Positions 24,374 through 32,615 of a stretch of 64,000 bases of DNA are shown in pieces. The notes under the pieces are model-generated. The model saw only the letters and a list, made by a program, of their open reading frames with translations. It did no database searches and was not told the origin of the DNA. Source of the DNA: JAKVBH01 sp049800955 (lineage in GTDB: Bacteria; Pseudomonadota; Alphaproteobacteria; Rhodobacterales; Rhodobacteraceae); the NCBI RefSeq assembly GCF_049800955.1, contig NZ_JBNAGA010000001.1, forward strand, positions 930,001-994,000. Direction: 5' to 3'. Within the stretch, counting starts at the first letter, position 1; the number at the start of each line of letters is the position of its first letter. A program made the translations under genes and the position numbers.

Positions 24374-26111
24374 GTGCGGCGTCCTCAAGTCTGAGTTGCA
24401 CGGTCGAGCGCCCCTGCCAATGGTTGACGTCGAGCCGTCCGGCCAGATGAAAACGCGCGCCGCCATGGGCCTCAAGGGCCGGCCCCAGGGGGCCTTCAAA
24501 CGCGCCAAAGAGAATGGCGTCCATGGCAGGTGACATGCCGTCGCTGACCGACAGTTTCAGATGGCTCTCGCCAACGCGCCGCGTGTGCCGGATCTGCATG
24601 TCTGGCATGGCAAAGCGCGGGGCAGGGGCGGAGGCTCCGAAAGGGCCCGCGCTTTCCAATTGCGCGCAAAGCTCCAGCGTGGCGGCCGCAGGCATCAATG
24701 TTCCATCGAGGCGCAGATCGGCAGGGCCCGCCTGGCCCGCCCCCTGTTTCGCCAAAAGCTCCGCGAGGCGTGCCATGGCGGGCTCGAGCTGCGCGCGCGT
24801 CAGGCTGAGGCCCGCGGCCATGCGGTGGCCGCCACCTTTGACCAACAACCCCTCCGCCGCAAGGCGCTGGATCGATGCGCCCAGATCAATGCCCGTCACG
24901 GATCTGCCGGAGCCTTTGCCATCATCGCCGTCAAAGCCAATGACAATGGCAGGCCGGTTGGTCCGTTCCTTCAGTCGCGACGCCACAATGCCCACAACGC
25001 CCGGATGCCAGCCATCATCTGCAGCCCAGACGAGGGGCGCTTCCAGCCCGCGCGCTTCTGCTTGTTCCAATGCCGCGTCCCGCACCTTGGCCTCGATGTC
25101 ACGCCGTTCGGCATTGAGCGCTTCCAGCCGTTCGGCCAGCGCGGCGGCTTCATGTGGATCCTGCGTGGCGAGCAGGCGCGCGCCAAGATCCGCCGCGCCA
25201 ATCCGCCCGCCCGCATTCACCCGCGGCCCCAGAACGAAGCCCAGATGATAACTCTCCGGCGCCCGCTCCAGCCTAGCCGTATCACACAGCGCGACAATCC
25301 CCGGCCGCGCCCGGCGCGCCATGACGACCAGCCCCTGACGGACCAGCGCCCGATTGACGCCGATCAAAGGTGCCACATCCGCCACCGTGGCCAGTGCCAC
25401 GAGATCCAGCATCGCCATGAGGTCTGGCCCGGTCTTGCCCGCCGCACGCAATTGCCGCCCTGCCTCCACCAGACACAAAAAGACCACTGCCGCCGCACAC
25501 AGATGCCCCAGATCGCCTGTTTCGTCCTGCCGATTGGGATTAACGACAGCGCAAGCCGGTGGCAGCGTCTCACCGCCCAGATGGTGGTCGAGTACAATCA
25601 CATCCGCACCCTGTGCAGCCGCCAGCGCGTCATGGCTCAGCGTGCCGCAATCCACGCAAATGATCAGATCATGAGCGCCCGCCAGTTGCGTCATCGCAGG
25701 CGCATTTGGCCCGTAGCCTTCGTCGATCCGGTCCGGGATATAGAGTGTGGCCGTGAGCCTCTGCTGGCGCAGCCAATCAATGAGCAGCGCAGCAGAGCTG
25801 CCACCATCCACATCGTAATCCGCAAAAATCGCAATGCGTTCGCCCTTGGCCACTGCCGCGTTCAAGCGCTCTGCGGCGGTTTCCATGTCGCGCATGCTGC
25901 GCGGGTCGGGCAGAAGATCACGCAGCTTCGGATCCAGAAAAACGCTTGTGTCTTCAGGCGCGACACCCCTGCGCGCAAGAACCGAAGCGAGGGCAGGGGC
26001 CAGGTCCGCGCGTTGGCGCAAGGTCTCAGACGCCCGCGCGATCTCGACACTCGGCCCAACCCAGCGCCGCCCCGAGAGCGATGCCGCAACGCCGAGATAT
26101 GCCGCCTCCAT
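24366..26111 (-). CDS. recJ: Single-stranded-DNA-specific exonuclease RecJ
   Basis: 581 residues. RecJ degrades single-stranded DNA 5' to 3' in RecF-pathway recombination and mismatch repair. The DHH core has motif I IAIFADYDVDGGSSAALL, then IICVDCGT and the signature VIVLDHHLGG (motif III). A DHHA1 domain follows with VKGGGHRMAAGLSL (GGGH), and a C-terminal OB-like part ends at HLAGRLDVNHWQG. The frame extends to 26171, but ATG 26111 (MEAAYLGVAASLSGRRW) starts where the family does, with AGGTGAG upstream. It is followed by the secreted protein with overlap. Two hairpins lie upstream, between it and glpX. Confidence 0.93.
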   Translation of the reverse strand: MEAAYLGVAASLSGRRWVGPSVEIARASETLRQRADLAPALASVLARRGVAPEDTSVFLDPKLRDLLPDPRSMRDMETAAERLNAAVAKGERIAIFADYDVDGGSSAALLIDWLRQQRLTATLYIPDRIDEGYGPNAPAMTQLAGAHDLIICVDCGTLSHDALAAAQGADVIVLDHHLGGETLPPACAVVNPNRQDETGDLGHLCAAAVVFLCLVEAGRQLRAAGKTGPDLMAMLDLVALATVADVAPLIGVNRALVRQGLVVMARRARPGIVALCDTARLERAPESYHLGFVLGPRVNAGGRIGAADLGARLLATQDPHEAAALAERLEALNAERRDIEAKVRDAALEQAEARGLEAPLVWAADDGWHPGVVGIVASRLKERTNRPAIVIGFDGDDGKGSGRSVTGIDLGASIQRLAAEGLLVKGGGHRMAAGLSLTRAQLEPAMARLAELLAKQGAGQAGPADLRLDGTLMPAAATLELCAQLESAGPFGASAPAPRFAMPDMQIRHTRRVGESHLKLSVSDGMSPAMDAILFGAFEGPLGPALEAHGGARFHLAGRLDVNHWQGRSTVQLRLEDAAHA

Positions 26112-26196
26112 AGCTGTGCTCACCTGTGCTGCCAGACCATCAGACCCATCGTGATGCAAAACCCTCTTCATCTTGCCAGATAAACTCTGGGGGGTT

Positions 26197-26215
26197 CGGG
26201 GGGCAACGCCCCCCG
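26197..26215 (-). terminator. GC hairpin between glpX and recJ
   Basis: A perfect 8-bp stem (CGGGGGGC with GCCCCCCG) and AAC loop. A second hairpin, GCGGGC with GCCCGC, is at 26226-26240. They lie directly after the glpX stop on the minus strand. No T-run follows, so termination would be weak or Rho-aided. Confidence 0.5.
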
Positions 26216-26252
26216 ACCGGTCGACGCGGGCAGCGCCCGCGGCGAAAGCGCG

Positions 26253-27215
26253 TTAGCGCGGGTTGCGGTAGATCATGCGGCGCACAGATCCTGTCTTGGA
26301 GCGCATGAGCAAGGTCTGTGTCTCGATGAAATTGGGCGCGCGGCGGATACCAGGCAGGAGAGAGCCGGACGTCACCCCTGTTGCGGCAAAGATCACATCC
26401 TGCGTCACCATCTCGTCGCGGGCATAAATCCGGTCCAGATCCGTTATGCCTGCCTTTGCCGCGCGGCCCTTTTCGTCATCATTGCGGAACAGGAGCCGGC
26501 CTTGGATCTGCCCGCCCATGCATTTGAGCGCGGCTGCGGCCAGAACCCCTTCGGGCGCGCCGCCTTGTCCCATATACATGTCGATCCCCGTCACATCGGG
26601 CTCGGCGCAATGCATGACACCGGCCACGTCCCCGTCGGTGATCAGACGAATGGATGCGCCCGTCGCACGGACTTCCTCGATCATATCCACATGGCGGGGG
26701 CGTTCGAGAATGCAGACCGTGATGTCACGCGGGTGACAGCCCTTCTCGGTGGCCAGCGCAGAGACACGCGTCGCGGGCGGCATGTCGAGCGTCACGATCC
26801 CCTCGGGAAATCCGGGCCCGATGGCCAGCTTGTCCATATACGTGTCGGGCGCATGCAGCATGGAGCCGCGCGGACCCATGGCGATCACTGTGAGCGCGTT
26901 GGGCATGTCTTTGGCGGTCAGCGTGGTGCCCTCCAGTGGATCCAGCGCGATATCAACGCCGGGGCCATTGCCCGAGCCCACTTCCTCGCCGATGTAGAGC
27001 ATGGGTGCTTCGTCCCGCTCTCCCTCACCGATCACCACGACCCCTGCGATGTCGAGCCGGTTGAGCTGTTCGCGCATGGCGTTCACAGCGGCCTGATCCG
27101 CCGCTTTTTCATCGCCACGGCCAATCAGGTCCGCGCTAGCGATGGCGGCTTGTTCCGCCACGCGGGCGAGGCCCAGCGAAAGCATGCGGTCATTGAAATC
27201 AATCTGGTCGGTCAT
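26253..27215 (-). CDS. glpX: Fructose-1,6-bisphosphatase class II
   Basis: 320 residues. GlpX removes the 1-phosphate of fructose-1,6-bisphosphate for gluconeogenesis; some alphaproteobacterial forms also use sedoheptulose-1,7-bisphosphate. Visible are the metal-binding GEGERDEAPMLYIGEEVG, the DIALDPLEGTTLTA signature, the substrate region RPRHVDMIEEVRATGA and GQGGAPEGVLAAAALK. ATG 27215 (MTDQIDFNDRMLSLGLARV) begins the conserved sequence. It lies downstream of hom on the same strand with a 292-base interval that may hold a small gene. Upstream glycerol genes are absent, so the symbol reflects family and not operon. Confidence 0.94.
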   Translation of the reverse strand: MTDQIDFNDRMLSLGLARVAEQAAIASADLIGRGDEKAADQAAVNAMREQLNRLDIAGVVVIGEGERDEAPMLYIGEEVGSGNGPGVDIALDPLEGTTLTAKDMPNALTVIAMGPRGSMLHAPDTYMDKLAIGPGFPEGIVTLDMPPATRVSALATEKGCHPRDITVCILERPRHVDMIEEVRATGASIRLITDGDVAGVMHCAEPDVTGIDMYMGQGGAPEGVLAAAALKCMGGQIQGRLLFRNDDEKGRAAKAGITDLDRIYARDEMVTQDVIFAATGVTSGSLLPGIRRAPNFIETQTLLMRSKTGSVRRMIYRNPR

Positions 27216-27269
27216 CTGGTTCGTCCCGAAATGTTTTTGTTTGCAGAGCACTGCGGGCTGACGGGCGCG

Positions 27270-27446
27270 TTACTCGGGCGCCATTGGCGCGGGGTCGTAA
27301 CGGGCCTGCACAGGATTTGCAGAGCGATCTTGCGACGGGGTGTAGCCGTGCAAGGCCACGGGGGCAAGCGCGTCACGCAAGCTTAAGCCGCCAAATCCCG
27401 GGCCTTCGATACTCTTGCAGATCACTGCGGCAAAGGGGCATCCCAT
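27270..27446 (-). CDS. Possible small protein (58 residues) between hom and glpX
   Basis: An ATG-started frame MGCPFAAVICKS...PAPMAPE fills the gap between hom and glpX. About two-thirds of its third codon positions are G or C, near the bias of real genes here, and it contains cysteines at residues 3 and 10. The frame stays open back to 27584, through the end of hom in another reading frame, which weakens the case. No family is recognised and no ribosome-binding site is strong. Treat as a hypothesis. If not a gene, the 292-base stretch holds only the glpX promoter. Confidence 0.3.
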   Translation of the reverse strand: MGCPFAAVICKSIEGPGFGGLSLRDALAPVALHGYTPSQDRSANPVQARYDPAPMAPE

Positions 27447-27507
27447 AGCACAGGAGCACCCGACGCGCCCTGCACCCGAGCCTGCCAAAGCCCAATGCGG
27501 GCGCGGT

Positions 27508-28794
27508 TCAGAGGTTCTCGATACGCAGCGCGACCGGTTCGCCCGCCATAACGCCCGTGCCGCCCATGGCCGCCAAGGCCTCATCCAGCGCCGAGCGGGT
27601 TGTCTTATGCGTTACGATCAGGACCGGCGCATGGGGGCCTTCATGGGTGTATTGGCGCATCCGGTCGATGGAGATCCCGGCCTCGCCCAGAACCGTGGCG
27701 ATCTTGGCCAGGGCGCCGGGTTTGTCCTCCAGCGCCATGCGCAGGTAATAAGGCGCGGGCGTCGCGGAGCGGGCTGGCGTTGCGGGCACCAGAGTATGAG
27801 CGGGCTGGCCATAGGTGGTCAGCCGCGTGCCACGCGCGATGTCGATGATGTCGGACAACACCGCGCTGGCCGTGGGGCCTTCGCCCGCGCCGGGGCCGCG
27901 CAGGACAACCTGTTCGACCTGATCGCCTTCCAGCACAACCATGTTCGTCCCGCCAGTGAGCTGCCCCATGGGCGAGCTTTTGGGCACAAGGCAGGGCGTC
28001 ATGCGCTGTTCCAGCCCACGCCCGGTCATTTGAGCCACGCCAAGAAGCTTGATGCGATAGCCCATATCGCCCGCGCGCCGGATGTCATCGATGGACACAG
28101 CGCCGATGCCTTCCAGTTCGACGCCTGCGAAATTCACCTGCGTGCCAAAAGCAATGGACGCCAGAAGCGCCAGCTTGTGACCCGCATCAATCCCGCCCAC
28201 GTCGAGCTCGGGGTCCGCTTCGAGATAGCCAAGCGCATTGGCCTCATCAAAGACCTCCTGGTAGGTAAGCCCGGCGTCTTCCATGCGCGTCAGGATATAA
28301 TTGCACGAGCCGTTCATGACGCCCAGAACCCGGGTGATGTCATTGCCCGCAAGCCCCTCGGTCAATGCTTTCACGACAGGGATACCGCCCGCCACGGCTG
28401 CCTCGAAGCGCACCACGCGCGCGGCGGCTTCCGCACGCGCCGCCAGCGCTTGCCCGTTGACGGCCAGCATGGCCTTGTTCGCGGTCACAACGTCTTTTCC
28501 TGTGTCGAGCGCTGCCTCTGTCGCGGCTTTCGCCGGACCATCTTCGCCGCCCATCAACTCAACAAAGACATCAACATCTCCGCGGCGGGCCAGAGCCACA
28601 GGATCATCCTCCCAGGCATAGCCGGAGAGAGGCACGCCACGGTCCTTGGACTTCGACCGCGCAGAGATCGCGGTGAGTTCGAGTTTGCGACCGGTGCGGG
28701 CCTCCAGCAGGGCCGATTTCTGCCGCAGAATTTTGACAACGCCGATGCCCACAGTGCCAAGCCCAGCGATGCCGATACGGAGGGGAGTACTCAT
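27508..28794 (-). CDS. hom: Homoserine dehydrogenase
   Basis: 428 residues. It reduces aspartate semialdehyde to homoserine with NAD(P)H for threonine and methionine synthesis. The N-terminal Rossmann fold has GIAGLGTVGIGVVKIL; the dimer/catalytic part includes TANKAMLAVNG, MNGSCNYILTRM, DVGGIDAGHKLALLA with the catalytic Lys. A C-terminal ACT domain (about 350-428; YYLRMALEDKPGALAKIA) points to allosteric control by threonine. ATG 28794 was chosen; the extension to 28857 has no family sequence. It heads a hom-(small ORF)-glpX-recJ order. The gene upstream is the divergently controlled lipoprotein at 28896 on the same strand. Confidence 0.95.
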   Translation of the reverse strand: MSTPLRIGIAGLGTVGIGVVKILRQKSALLEARTGRKLELTAISARSKSKDRGVPLSGYAWEDDPVALARRGDVDVFVELMGGEDGPAKAATEAALDTGKDVVTANKAMLAVNGQALAARAEAAARVVRFEAAVAGGIPVVKALTEGLAGNDITRVLGVMNGSCNYILTRMEDAGLTYQEVFDEANALGYLEADPELDVGGIDAGHKLALLASIAFGTQVNFAGVELEGIGAVSIDDIRRAGDMGYRIKLLGVAQMTGRGLEQRMTPCLVPKSSPMGQLTGGTNMVVLEGDQVEQVVLRGPGAGEGPTASAVLSDIIDIARGTRLTTYGQPAHTLVPATPARSATPAPYYLRMALEDKPGALAKIATVLGEAGISIDRMRQYTHEGPHAPVLIVTHKTTRSALDEALAAMGGTGVMAGEPVALRIENL

Positions 28795-28895
28795 GGGGAT
28801 GTCCTTGATCTGGATGGTGCTTGAAGCTGCGATACCGCGCGCAACGCAGGGATGCAACGGGGCCGTGACCGCCGGGCGCTTCTGGCGCGGTGTGG

Positions 28896-29195
28896 CTAGC
28901 GCGCCCGACGAACCCCGCGCGCCATGCGGCGGCGCGTCGTGGTGTCGATCACAGGGCGATTGCTCAATCGCGCGGCGCGGGCGCGCAGGCTCTCCGCGCG
29001 GGCCAGAATTCCGGAGCGCACCTGCGGTGTCGCGGTCAAAGCCGGGCCTTCGGTGAGTTGCTCGAGCGGCAACAGCTGCGGGTAGGGCGCCGTATCCACG
29101 CCGCCTTCCTCCACGGCGTCAAGCTGGGGAAACTGAGCGCAGGCGGCCAGCCCGAGGGCGGCGCAAAGGCTGAGGAGAGGAAACGAAACCCGCAT
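28896..29195 (-). CDS. Small lipoprotein of unknown function
   Basis: 99 residues from ATG 29195. The signal peptide ends in a lipobox (GLAAC, cysteine at residue 19), so it is probably anchored in the outer or inner membrane. The mature part is short with an Arg-rich tail (RARAARLSNRP, RRRMARGVRRAR). No family recognised. It is divergent from a tetR gene, with a perfect operator palindrome between (29245-29260), so its expression is probably controlled by that regulator. The larger frame to 29630 is antisense to tetR and not used. Confidence 0.75.
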   Translation of the reverse strand: MRVSFPLLSLCAALGLAACAQFPQLDAVEEGGVDTAPYPQLLPLEQLTEGPALTATPQVRSGILARAESLRARAARLSNRPVIDTTTRRRMARGVRRAR

Positions 29196-29244
29196 GTGTC
29201 TCTCTTGCCGCGATTGCGCGCCCGGGGCAAGCGGGCTCTTTGAT

Positions 29245-29260
29245 CTGAACGCTCGTTCAG
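29245..29260. promoter_or_regulatory. Palindromic TetR-type operator
   Basis: CTGAACG-CT-CGTTCAG, a perfect 7+2+7 palindrome, 13 bases before the tetR start and 49 bases before the lipoprotein start. It is the usual size and place for autoregulation by TetR proteins. Confidence 0.72.
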
Positions 29261-29273
29261 TTAACCTGAGCGC

Positions 29274-29861
29274 ATGGCGCGCACCCAAGGCTCTCACTCC
29301 GATATCACAGGACCGCGTGTCCGCGCAGCGGCGCTGCGCCTGTTTGCGCGGCATGGCTATGCAGCCGTCTCCATGCGCCAGATTGCAGCGGAGGTCGGCG
29401 TGCAGGCTGGCGCGCTCTACAATTACACGCCCGACAAACAATCGCTGCTCGTCTCTTTGCTCAAAGGGCATATGGACGAGCTTTTGGCGGCGCGACGGGC
29501 GGCGGCACCACCGGCAGGCGCTCTGGCTCAGCTGGAGGCTTTTACGCGGTTTCACATCGCCTTTCATCTTGAGCGGCCCGATGCTGTCTTTGTATCCTAC
29601 ATGGAATTGCGCAACCTGACCGAGGCGCATTTTGCCGATGTGGAGGCGTTGCGCCGGGCCTATGAAGACGAGCTTGAAGGCATCTTGCGCGCCGGGCTCG
29701 CCGAAGGCAGCCTGACGGTCCAGGACACCAAGATCACGACCATGGCCATCATTGCCATGCTCACAGGTGTGAATACCTGGTATCGCGATGACGGTCGGCT
29801 GGACCGGGATGACGTGCAGACGATCTACTGGGACATGGTGCGCGGGATGGTCGGCGCCTGA
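29274..29861 (+). CDS. TetR/AcrR family transcriptional regulator
   Basis: 195 residues. The N-terminal helix-turn-helix (about 14-60) reads VRAAALRLFARHGYAAVSM, RQIAAEVGVQAGALYNY, typical of TetR repressors. The remaining residues form the ligand and dimer domain (TetR_C type with FTRFHIAFHLERPDAVF). TetR proteins dimerise, bind a palindrome and leave it upon ligand binding. The palindrome at 29245-29260 lies just before its start and before the divergent lipoprotein gene, so these are the likely targets. Members with similar domains regulate fatty acid or acyl-CoA genes, but the ligand is not predictable here. Confidence 0.87.
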   Translation: MARTQGSHSDITGPRVRAAALRLFARHGYAAVSMRQIAAEVGVQAGALYNYTPDKQSLLVSLLKGHMDELLAARRAAAPPAGALAQLEAFTRFHIAFHLERPDAVFVSYMELRNLTEAHFADVEALRRAYEDELEGILRAGLAEGSLTVQDTKITTMAIIAMLTGVNTWYRDDGRLDRDDVQTIYWDMVRGMVGA

Positions 29862-30043
29862 GACCCCCGGGCGCCGTCTGGCGGTCGTTTGGCTTTGTCG
29901 TCGATCTGCGGAATTTGTCTGTCGCGCTGGCCCGCGTGTCCAACACGCGCATCAGCCCTCGGGTTTTTCTAACTGTTTTTCCCCATGCATTCGCGCGCCG
30001 CAAAGCGCATCCCAAGGCCATGATGGACAAGAGGGACAATGTC

Positions 30044-30724
30044 ATGAGTAAAATGTTTGCGGAATTCATTGGCACATTCACGTTGGTGTTTCTGGGATGC
30101 GGGGCCGCGGTGATTGCCGGTGGTGATATCGGGCTGATGGGGATCAGTTTCGCCTTTGGCCTCGCGCTGATTGGCATGGCTTACGGAATTGGCCCAATCT
30201 CGGGCTGCCATATCAACCCGGCCGTATCGTTGGGCGCTGTCGCTGCGGGCCGGATGGAGATCTCGGAGGCCGTGCGCTACATCATAGCGCAGGTCGCAGG
30301 CGCGATCGTGGCGGCGGTGATCTTGATGGTGATCGCGTCGGGCAAAGCGGATTACTCCGTTGCCGCAAATGGTCTGGGCCAGAACGGCTGGGGCGCGGGG
30401 TATCTGGGCGAGTATACCATGGCCGCGGCGTTTACCTTCGAAGTGGTGGCAACCTTCCTCTTCATGGTTGTGATCCTCGGGGCAACTAGCGTTGGCGTGC
30501 CCGATGAATTCGCCGGTTTGGCCATTGGTCTGGCGCTGGTCGTCATTCATCTGGTGGGCATCAATATCACGGGCGTCTCGGTGAACCCGGCGCGCTCCTT
30601 TGGTCCCGCAATCATGGTCGGTGGGACGGCAATTGCACAGCTTTGGCTCTTCATTCTCGCCCCGATCATCGGCGCGGTTGTCGCGGGCCTTCTCTTCCGT
30701 GCGGGCCTGCTTGAGCGGGACTGA
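30044..30724 (+). CDS. aqpZ: Aquaporin Z-type water channel
   Basis: 226 residues with six membrane spans and two half-helices carrying the NPA motifs: INPAVS (N58) and VNPARS. The pattern before each (GPISGCHINPA and GINITGVSVNPARSF) fits AqpZ water channels and not the glycerol facilitator GlpF, which has extra loop residues. ATG 30044 has GAGGG eight bases upstream; the frame extending to 29915 adds non-homologous sequence. It lets water cross the inner membrane. Single gene, followed by a strong terminator. Confidence 0.93.
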   Translation: MSKMFAEFIGTFTLVFLGCGAAVIAGGDIGLMGISFAFGLALIGMAYGIGPISGCHINPAVSLGAVAAGRMEISEAVRYIIAQVAGAIVAAVILMVIASGKADYSVAANGLGQNGWGAGYLGEYTMAAAFTFEVVATFLFMVVILGATSVGVPDEFAGLAIGLALVVIHLVGINITGVSVNPARSFGPAIMVGGTAIAQLWLFILAPIIGAVVAGLLFRAGLLERD

Positions 30725-30776
30725 CGCGCTCTGATCACCAGGCATCGCTGCAATCAAAGCCATGTGAGCTATACCA

Positions 30777-30820
30777 AGCGGCGCTGCGGGATGTATCCTC
30801 CGCAGCGCCGCTCTTTCTTT
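30777..30820 (+). terminator. Terminator after aqpZ
   Basis: A perfect 13-bp stem (AGCGGCGCTGCGG with CCGCAGCGCCGCT), ten-base loop, and CTTTCTTT afterwards, 53 bases past the aqpZ stop. Confidence 0.82.
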
Positions 30821-31077
30821 GGCCAAAGCGTGAGTGGTGGTTTGTCAGGTCGCGTCGCTGGTGTGGAGCCTGCGGGCTTGTCGCAAAGCGCGCAAGTCTG
30901 TGGAGCGCGCGGGAGTGGTATCAGCAGTCTCCTGCCGTTTCGCCTGACCGGCGCTGGCCGGGAACCGCCGTTGAGACTGTCAGATCGCCAACCGCGCGGT
31001 TCTTTTGGTCTCAGACAGGCTGAAGTCGATGCCAAGACGGCTGTGTCAATGTCCAGCCCGCTTGGGCGGGCGCAGCG
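30821..31077. other. Gap with no recognised gene
   Basis: Between the aqpZ terminator and the small secreted protein gene. Open frames on both strands exist but have no start signal or family-like sequence. Nothing more is seen. Confidence 0.55.
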
Positions 31078-31476
31078 TTACCCGGCGATCTCGCCAAAAA
31101 TGACGCGCATAGGTGTTGTCCCGCTGCCGATCACAGTCACAGGTACGGCGATGGGCCTGCCTGCGCGGATTGCATCGATGATCCGCGGCTGGTGCCCTTG
31201 CGCAGCCACGCAGGCGCGCCCGATGACAGCACGGGCGGCAGGGGTCGCGAAATAGGGATCCCCCTGATCTTGCGGATCGCGTTTGCCGAAGCGATGGTAA
31301 TTGGTCCGGTCTTGCTGCAAGACGCCGCAGACCGATGAAATCCGCGCGCCGGATGAATTGTAGAAATCCTCCGGGCCGATATAGGCGGTATAGCTGCCAA
31401 GGTAGTCCTCGGCATAGGCCGGGTCAGCCGCGAGAAGCAGGCAAAGACATGTCGCGCTCATCAATATTCGGATCAT
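31078..31476 (-). CDS. Small secreted protein of unknown function
   Basis: 132 residues. A signal peptide (MIRILMSATCLCLLLAADPAYA) is followed by DYLGSYTAYIGPEDFYNSSG, which looks like a periplasmic beta-rich domain. The mature part has two cysteines (VCGVLQQ and RACVAAQ), enough for one disulfide. ATG 31476 is preferred over the frame start at 31503. No family was recognised. It lies upstream of a 250-base gap and downstream of a 118-base gap from the pirin gene, so it is probably a single-gene unit. Confidence 0.7.
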   Translation of the reverse strand: MIRILMSATCLCLLLAADPAYAEDYLGSYTAYIGPEDFYNSSGARISSVCGVLQQDRTNYHRFGKRDPQDQGDPYFATPAARAVIGRACVAAQGHQPRIIDAIRAGRPIAVPVTVIGSGTTPMRVIFGEIAG

Positions 31477-31594
31477 GGCCGCCCTCCCGTGGATCGCCCG
31501 CACATGGGCGCTGGAGGGTCTCCCGTGTCACAGGCGCAGTAGGGCGCGCAAGCAAGGCCTGCCTGCGCGCGACTGGCTCGGACCAAAGCTCAGG

Positions 31595-32506
31595 TCAGTG
31601 CGCGGGCTTGATGAACGTGTCGTTGCGCAGATCGCGCATTGCCTGCATCAGCTCTTCCTGCGTGTTCATCACGATGGGCCCGTGCCAGGCCACCGGCTCA
31701 TTGATCGGCGCGCCGGAGATCAGCAGGAAGCGCATGCCCTCAGGGCCCGCCTGCACCGTGATCTCATCGCCCTTGCCAAAGCGGATGAGCGTCCGGTCGC
31801 CGGAGAGATCGCGGATATTGACCTCCTCGCCCGCCACCTCTTTCTCCAGAAGCACGCCCGATGGGTTGGAGGCATCAGCGAAGGCGCCAGCCCCTTCGAA
31901 GACATAGGCGAAAGCCCGGCGATAGGTGTCGATCCGAAACGTCTTTTTCACGCCCGCGAGGATCGTCACGTCGAGATATTGCGGATCGGCGGCGATGCCA
32001 TCCACGGGGCCTTTCTTGCCCCAGAATTCACCCACGATCACGCGCACCTTCGTGCCGTCATCATCGATGATCTCGGGGATCTCCTTGGCCTCGACATCCT
32101 GATAGCGCGGCGCGGTCATCTTGAGCGACGAGGGCAGGTTGCCCCAGAGCTGGAAGCCATGCATCTGGCCCTGCGCATTCCCGCGCGGCATTTCCTGATG
32201 CAGGATGCCGGAGCCTGCGGTCATCCATTGCACGGAGCCTGCGCCCAGCGTGCCGGTGTTGCCCAAGCTGTCGCCGTGATCAACCTCGCCGTTCAGCACA
32301 TAGGTGATCGTCTCGATCCCGCGATGGGGATGCCAGGGAAAGCCCTTCTCGAAATGGGCGGGCGTGTCATTGCGGAAATCGTCAAAGAGCAGGAACGGAT
32401 CCAGCTCGGAGGGGTCCTGAAAACCAAAGGCGCGGTGCAGGTGCACGCCTGCGCCTTCCATGGTGGGGACTGCCTTGCGGGTTTCCAAAGTGGGTCTGAG
32501 TGACAT
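31595..32506 (-). CDS. Pirin family protein
   Basis: 303 residues of a bicupin. The N-terminal pirin motif contains metal ligands in FPWHPHRGIETITYVL (His-His), and a later H in SVQWMTAGSGILHQEMP plus E in the same motif complete the site. Some bacterial pirins open quercetin, others act as redox-sensing iron proteins; the substrate here is unknown. ATG 32506 has GGAG ten bases upstream (AGGAGACATCCC); the frame runs to 32647 but that part lacks family sequence. It is separated from nagA by about 110 bases and probably independent of the amino-sugar cluster. Confidence 0.88.
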   Translation of the reverse strand: MSLRPTLETRKAVPTMEGAGVHLHRAFGFQDPSELDPFLLFDDFRNDTPAHFEKGFPWHPHRGIETITYVLNGEVDHGDSLGNTGTLGAGSVQWMTAGSGILHQEMPRGNAQGQMHGFQLWGNLPSSLKMTAPRYQDVEAKEIPEIIDDDGTKVRVIVGEFWGKKGPVDGIAADPQYLDVTILAGVKKTFRIDTYRRAFAYVFEGAGAFADASNPSGVLLEKEVAGEEVNIRDLSGDRTLIRFGKGDEITVQAGPEGMRFLLISGAPINEPVAWHGPIVMNTQEELMQAMRDLRNDTFIKPAH

Positions 32507-32615
32507 GGGATGTCTCCTGTAGAGCATTTGCGCAGGAGATAGGGCGCGCGAGGGCGGCGCACAATTCAACAGAACTGCGCCGTCTTTGTGCAGCGATGCA
32601 CAGGGTACTCGATGG

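Noticed and set aside
24561..26183. 540-residue plus-strand frame antisense to recJ
   Set aside because: It mirrors recJ codons, has no family-like sequence, and the opposite strand holds a clearly recognisable gene.
31475..32503. 342-residue plus-strand frame antisense to the pirin gene
   Set aside because: Shadow of the pirin gene, whose metal motif is clear; the frame itself is rich in His and Arg without domain structure.
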